Shown here in pieces: positions 61,486 to 63,125 of a stretch of 63,125 nucleotides of DNA. Below the pieces are notes generated by a model. It saw only the letters and a list, made by a program, of their open reading frames with translations, had not been told where the DNA came from and searched no databases. The stretch covers positions 1 to 63,125 of the forward strand of contig NZ_JAAIIG010000013.1 of assembly GCF_012932375.1 (NCBI RefSeq), written 5' to 3'. A program made the position numbers and the translations under genes. Positions within the stretch are counted from its first letter, which is position 1, and every line of letters starts with the position of its first letter. The DNA comes from Bifidobacterium olomucense (GTDB taxonomy: Bacteria > Actinomycetota > Actinomycetes > Actinomycetales > Bifidobacteriaceae).

Positions 61486-62979
61486 TCAGGCGTTCTTGCG
61501 CTTGAGAGCGAGCACCGCGCCGCCGGCGGTCATCGCGACGACAGCCAGCGCTGCAACCAGCATTACCGAGGAGCCGGTGTTGGCCAGCGTCTCGGTCTTC
61601 TTGTTGGCTGTGGGCTTCGTGGCAGCCGGCGTTGCAGTGACCGGGGCCTTCTTCCACTGGGCGTAGATGGTGGTGTCTTCGGTCAGCTGCTGGCCGAACT
61701 CAAAGACGTTCTTGCCTTCCTTATCCGTGGTCCAGTTCACGAACGTGTAGCCGGAACGGGTGGGGTTGGCGGGCTTGACGGTCACGCCGGTCAGCGACAC
61801 ACGCTGTGCAGCGACAGCGGAACCGCCCTGAGTATTGAAGTTCAGCGTGTGGCTTTCCACAGCATCCGGCACATCCTCGCCGGCCTTGTACACGGTTTCC
61901 TGGAAGGACATCGTGTAGCTGGCACCCTGAGCGAGGCTCAGCTGACCGGACTCGTAGAAGATGGAGGTGTCCTGATTGGTGGACACCACACCGTTCAGGC
62001 TGCTGACGTCACGACCGGTCTCCGGGTGGTTCCAGCGGCCAGCCAGCAGACGGGCGGTACCGTCCAGCTTCTCGGCAGTCAGCGTAAAGTCACGGGATGC
62101 GATGTAGGCGCCACCATGGCCGTTGGCGTACACGGTGATGTGATCGTCGCCGTTGAGGTCGGTGTCCAGCGTCTGCAGAATCGCACCGGTCACCGGAGTA
62201 GAACCGGTGCTGGTGTAGGTGACGGTGTGCTTGAGGTTGCCGTTGGCGGTCACCGTGAACAGTTCAGTGGCGGTCAGGGTCAGGTTCTCGTCGTCAGCGG
62301 ACTGCAGCTTGTTGACGACCTTCACGTCGGTGCCGCCGCGACCATTAGGAATCACAGCGTACTGCGGATCTTCAACGGGTGCCAGATCCACGAAACCGCC
62401 GTTGACGGACTGGTATACATAGGAGCTTGCCGACTCACCAGTACGGTACGAATACGTGTAGGTATTGTTGCCCTGAGAAATCACGCTGCTGAACAGCACG
62501 GCGGGAACATCATCCCAATTCTGCGGGCAGTTCGTGGTCACCGTGAAGGTCATACCGCTACGGTTGAACGTATTGGTCACAGGCAGCGGGCACTCGGTGC
62601 TCAGTTCCGGTTCGGGAGCCGGAGTGGTCTCTTCATTGTTGGCGTTGTTGCCAGTATTGTCACCGGCGTTGTTGCCGGCGTTCGGGGTGGACGGCTGGGT
62701 CGCCGCATCGCCCTGCGTGGTATCCTGCGCGGCATCACCGTTCGCATCGTCCGTTGCAGGCGTGCCGTTCTCGTTCGTCGCACCGTCTGCAGTGCCGCCC
62801 TCGTTGCCCTCGGCCGGGGTCTGAGCCGCGGAATCACCTTCCTGCGGCGTAGTCGTGGTCTGGGTCGAATCAGTCGTATCGGCCGGGGTCTGCGGCGCAG
62901 CGAACGCTGCAGGCACACCGATGCTGGCGGCCAACAGCGTGGCAGCGGCCAGCGCGGCCGCCTTAGTCAACTTCTTCAT
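61486..62979 (-). CDS. Sortase-anchored surface protein with InlB/Flg_new repeat
   Basis: A 497-residue secreted protein. A signal peptide (AAALAAATLLAASIGVPAAFA, cut at AFA-AP) is followed by a ~100-residue Thr/Asn/Asp/Gly-rich stalk and a ~250-residue domain of unknown type with two close cysteines (TECPLPV, TTNCPQNW). One Listeria-Bacteroides (Flg_new) repeat, from TLNFNTQGG to TIYAQW, follows. The C-terminal signal is LANTG at residues 465-469, a hydrophobic stretch and KRKNA. LAxTG is the class E sortase form. AAGGA sets the start at ATG 62979. Probably an adhesin or wall protein; ligand unknown. Confidence 0.85.
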   Translation of the reverse strand: MKKLTKAAALAAATLLAASIGVPAAFAAPQTPADTTDSTQTTTTPQEGDSAAQTPAEGNEGGTADGATNENGTPATDDANGDAAQDTTQGDAATQPSTPNAGNNAGDNTGNNANNEETTPAPEPELSTECPLPVTNTFNRSGMTFTVTTNCPQNWDDVPAVLFSSVISQGNNTYTYSYRTGESASSYVYQSVNGGFVDLAPVEDPQYAVIPNGRGGTDVKVVNKLQSADDENLTLTATELFTVTANGNLKHTVTYTSTGSTPVTGAILQTLDTDLNGDDHITVYANGHGGAYIASRDFTLTAEKLDGTARLLAGRWNHPETGRDVSSLNGVVSTNQDTSIFYESGQLSLAQGASYTMSFQETVYKAGEDVPDAVESHTLNFNTQGGSAVAAQRVSLTGVTVKPANPTRSGYTFVNWTTDKEGKNVFEFGQQLTEDTTIYAQWKKAPVTATPAATKPTANKKTETLANTGSSVMLVAALAVVAMTAGGAVLALKRKNA

Positions 62980-63125
62980 ATAAGTCCTTCTCAATTGCGG
63001 GTTAAGTAAAGAAACGTGGGTCTTAAATCCGGGGTTGGGCGTTCTCCTGTCTTGCGTGTCGGGGCGTGATTAACGGTCCGGGCGTTAATCCGGTCGGGTG
63101 CTTGACTTTTCGTGTTGGCTTGTTC
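62980..63125. other. Upstream region of the surface-protein gene
   Basis: About 146 bp to the window edge with no gene. It presumably carries the promoter of the surface-protein gene. GTTAAT/ATTAAC-like inverted bits around 63068-63090 (ATTAACGGTCCGGGCGTTAAT) could be an operator. Confidence 0.4.

Overview
The window looks like a chromosomal segment of a Bifidobacterium. The core genes are moderately GC-rich and of actinobacterial type. Sugar ABC importers lack their own ATPase, and there is a GH51/GH42/DUF1680 plant-glycan locus and a sortase-anchored surface protein. The taurine-type transaminase plus iron-family alcohol dehydrogenase pair matches the taurine pathway I recall being described from B. 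kashiwanohense, so the B. catenulatum group is the best guess. That is inference, not a measured identity.

Left part (1-17.2 kb): an exopolysaccharide (EPS) locus made of two divergent arms. The left arm reads leftwards: a DUF1972 glycosyltransferase, a UDP-glucose dehydrogenase, three GT2-type transferases, and the start of a membrane protein that runs off the window. The right arm reads rightwards: a GT4, a GT2, a pyruvyl transferase, an EpsG-type polymerase, a nitroreductase-like flavoprotein, another glycosyltransferase, a flippase and a GT61-type transferase. Most of these genes are very AT-rich, whereas the first genes of each arm are not. Each arm begins with the same 27-bp leader element, placed as mirror images and resembling the enterobacterial ops/JUMPstart signal. 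A DUF4143-type ATPase gene lies between the two leaders.

17.2-21.6 kb is an accessory patch. It holds a 172-bp internally deleted IS3-type element, then an AlbA_2/Schlafen-type ATP-binding protein bracketed by ~117-bp direct repeats. The right repeat ends in a 62-bp perfect palindrome. Next come a decayed gene of the same general type, a second DUF4143 ATPase with a palindromic operator over its promoter, and a frameshifted third ATPase.

21.6-32.5 kb is an arabinose-glycan locus: a GH51 arabinofuranosidase behind three palindromic operators, a binding protein with two permeases, a GH42 enzyme, a LacI regulator, and a convergent DUF1680 (GH127/GH146) enzyme that carries an unusual Cys-rich coding minisatellite. 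About 0.9 kb of non-coding repeat sequence follows.

33.3-42.6 kb is housekeeping: pepC, a DivIVA-like coiled-coil protein, pcp, ispD, pgeF, a U32 peptidase-family protein, trmD and rsmD.

42.6-54.2 kb is a co-directional organosulfonate cluster: aminotransferase (Toa-like), Fe-ADH (sulfoacetaldehyde-reductase-like), YtcJ-type amidohydrolase, GPH/MFS transporter, a TauABC-type importer, a PucR regulator and a TauE/SafE exporter. Together they fit use of taurine, and perhaps amide-linked taurine, as a nitrogen source, with isethionate exported. The amidohydrolase and GPH transporter are the least explained and most interesting part.

54.2-63.1 kb: recG, rpmB, a MocR regulator divergent from a LysE exporter, a PfkB-family protein lacking the canonical catalytic Asp, and an LANTG-anchored surface protein. 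I saw no tRNA, rRNA or CRISPR array.
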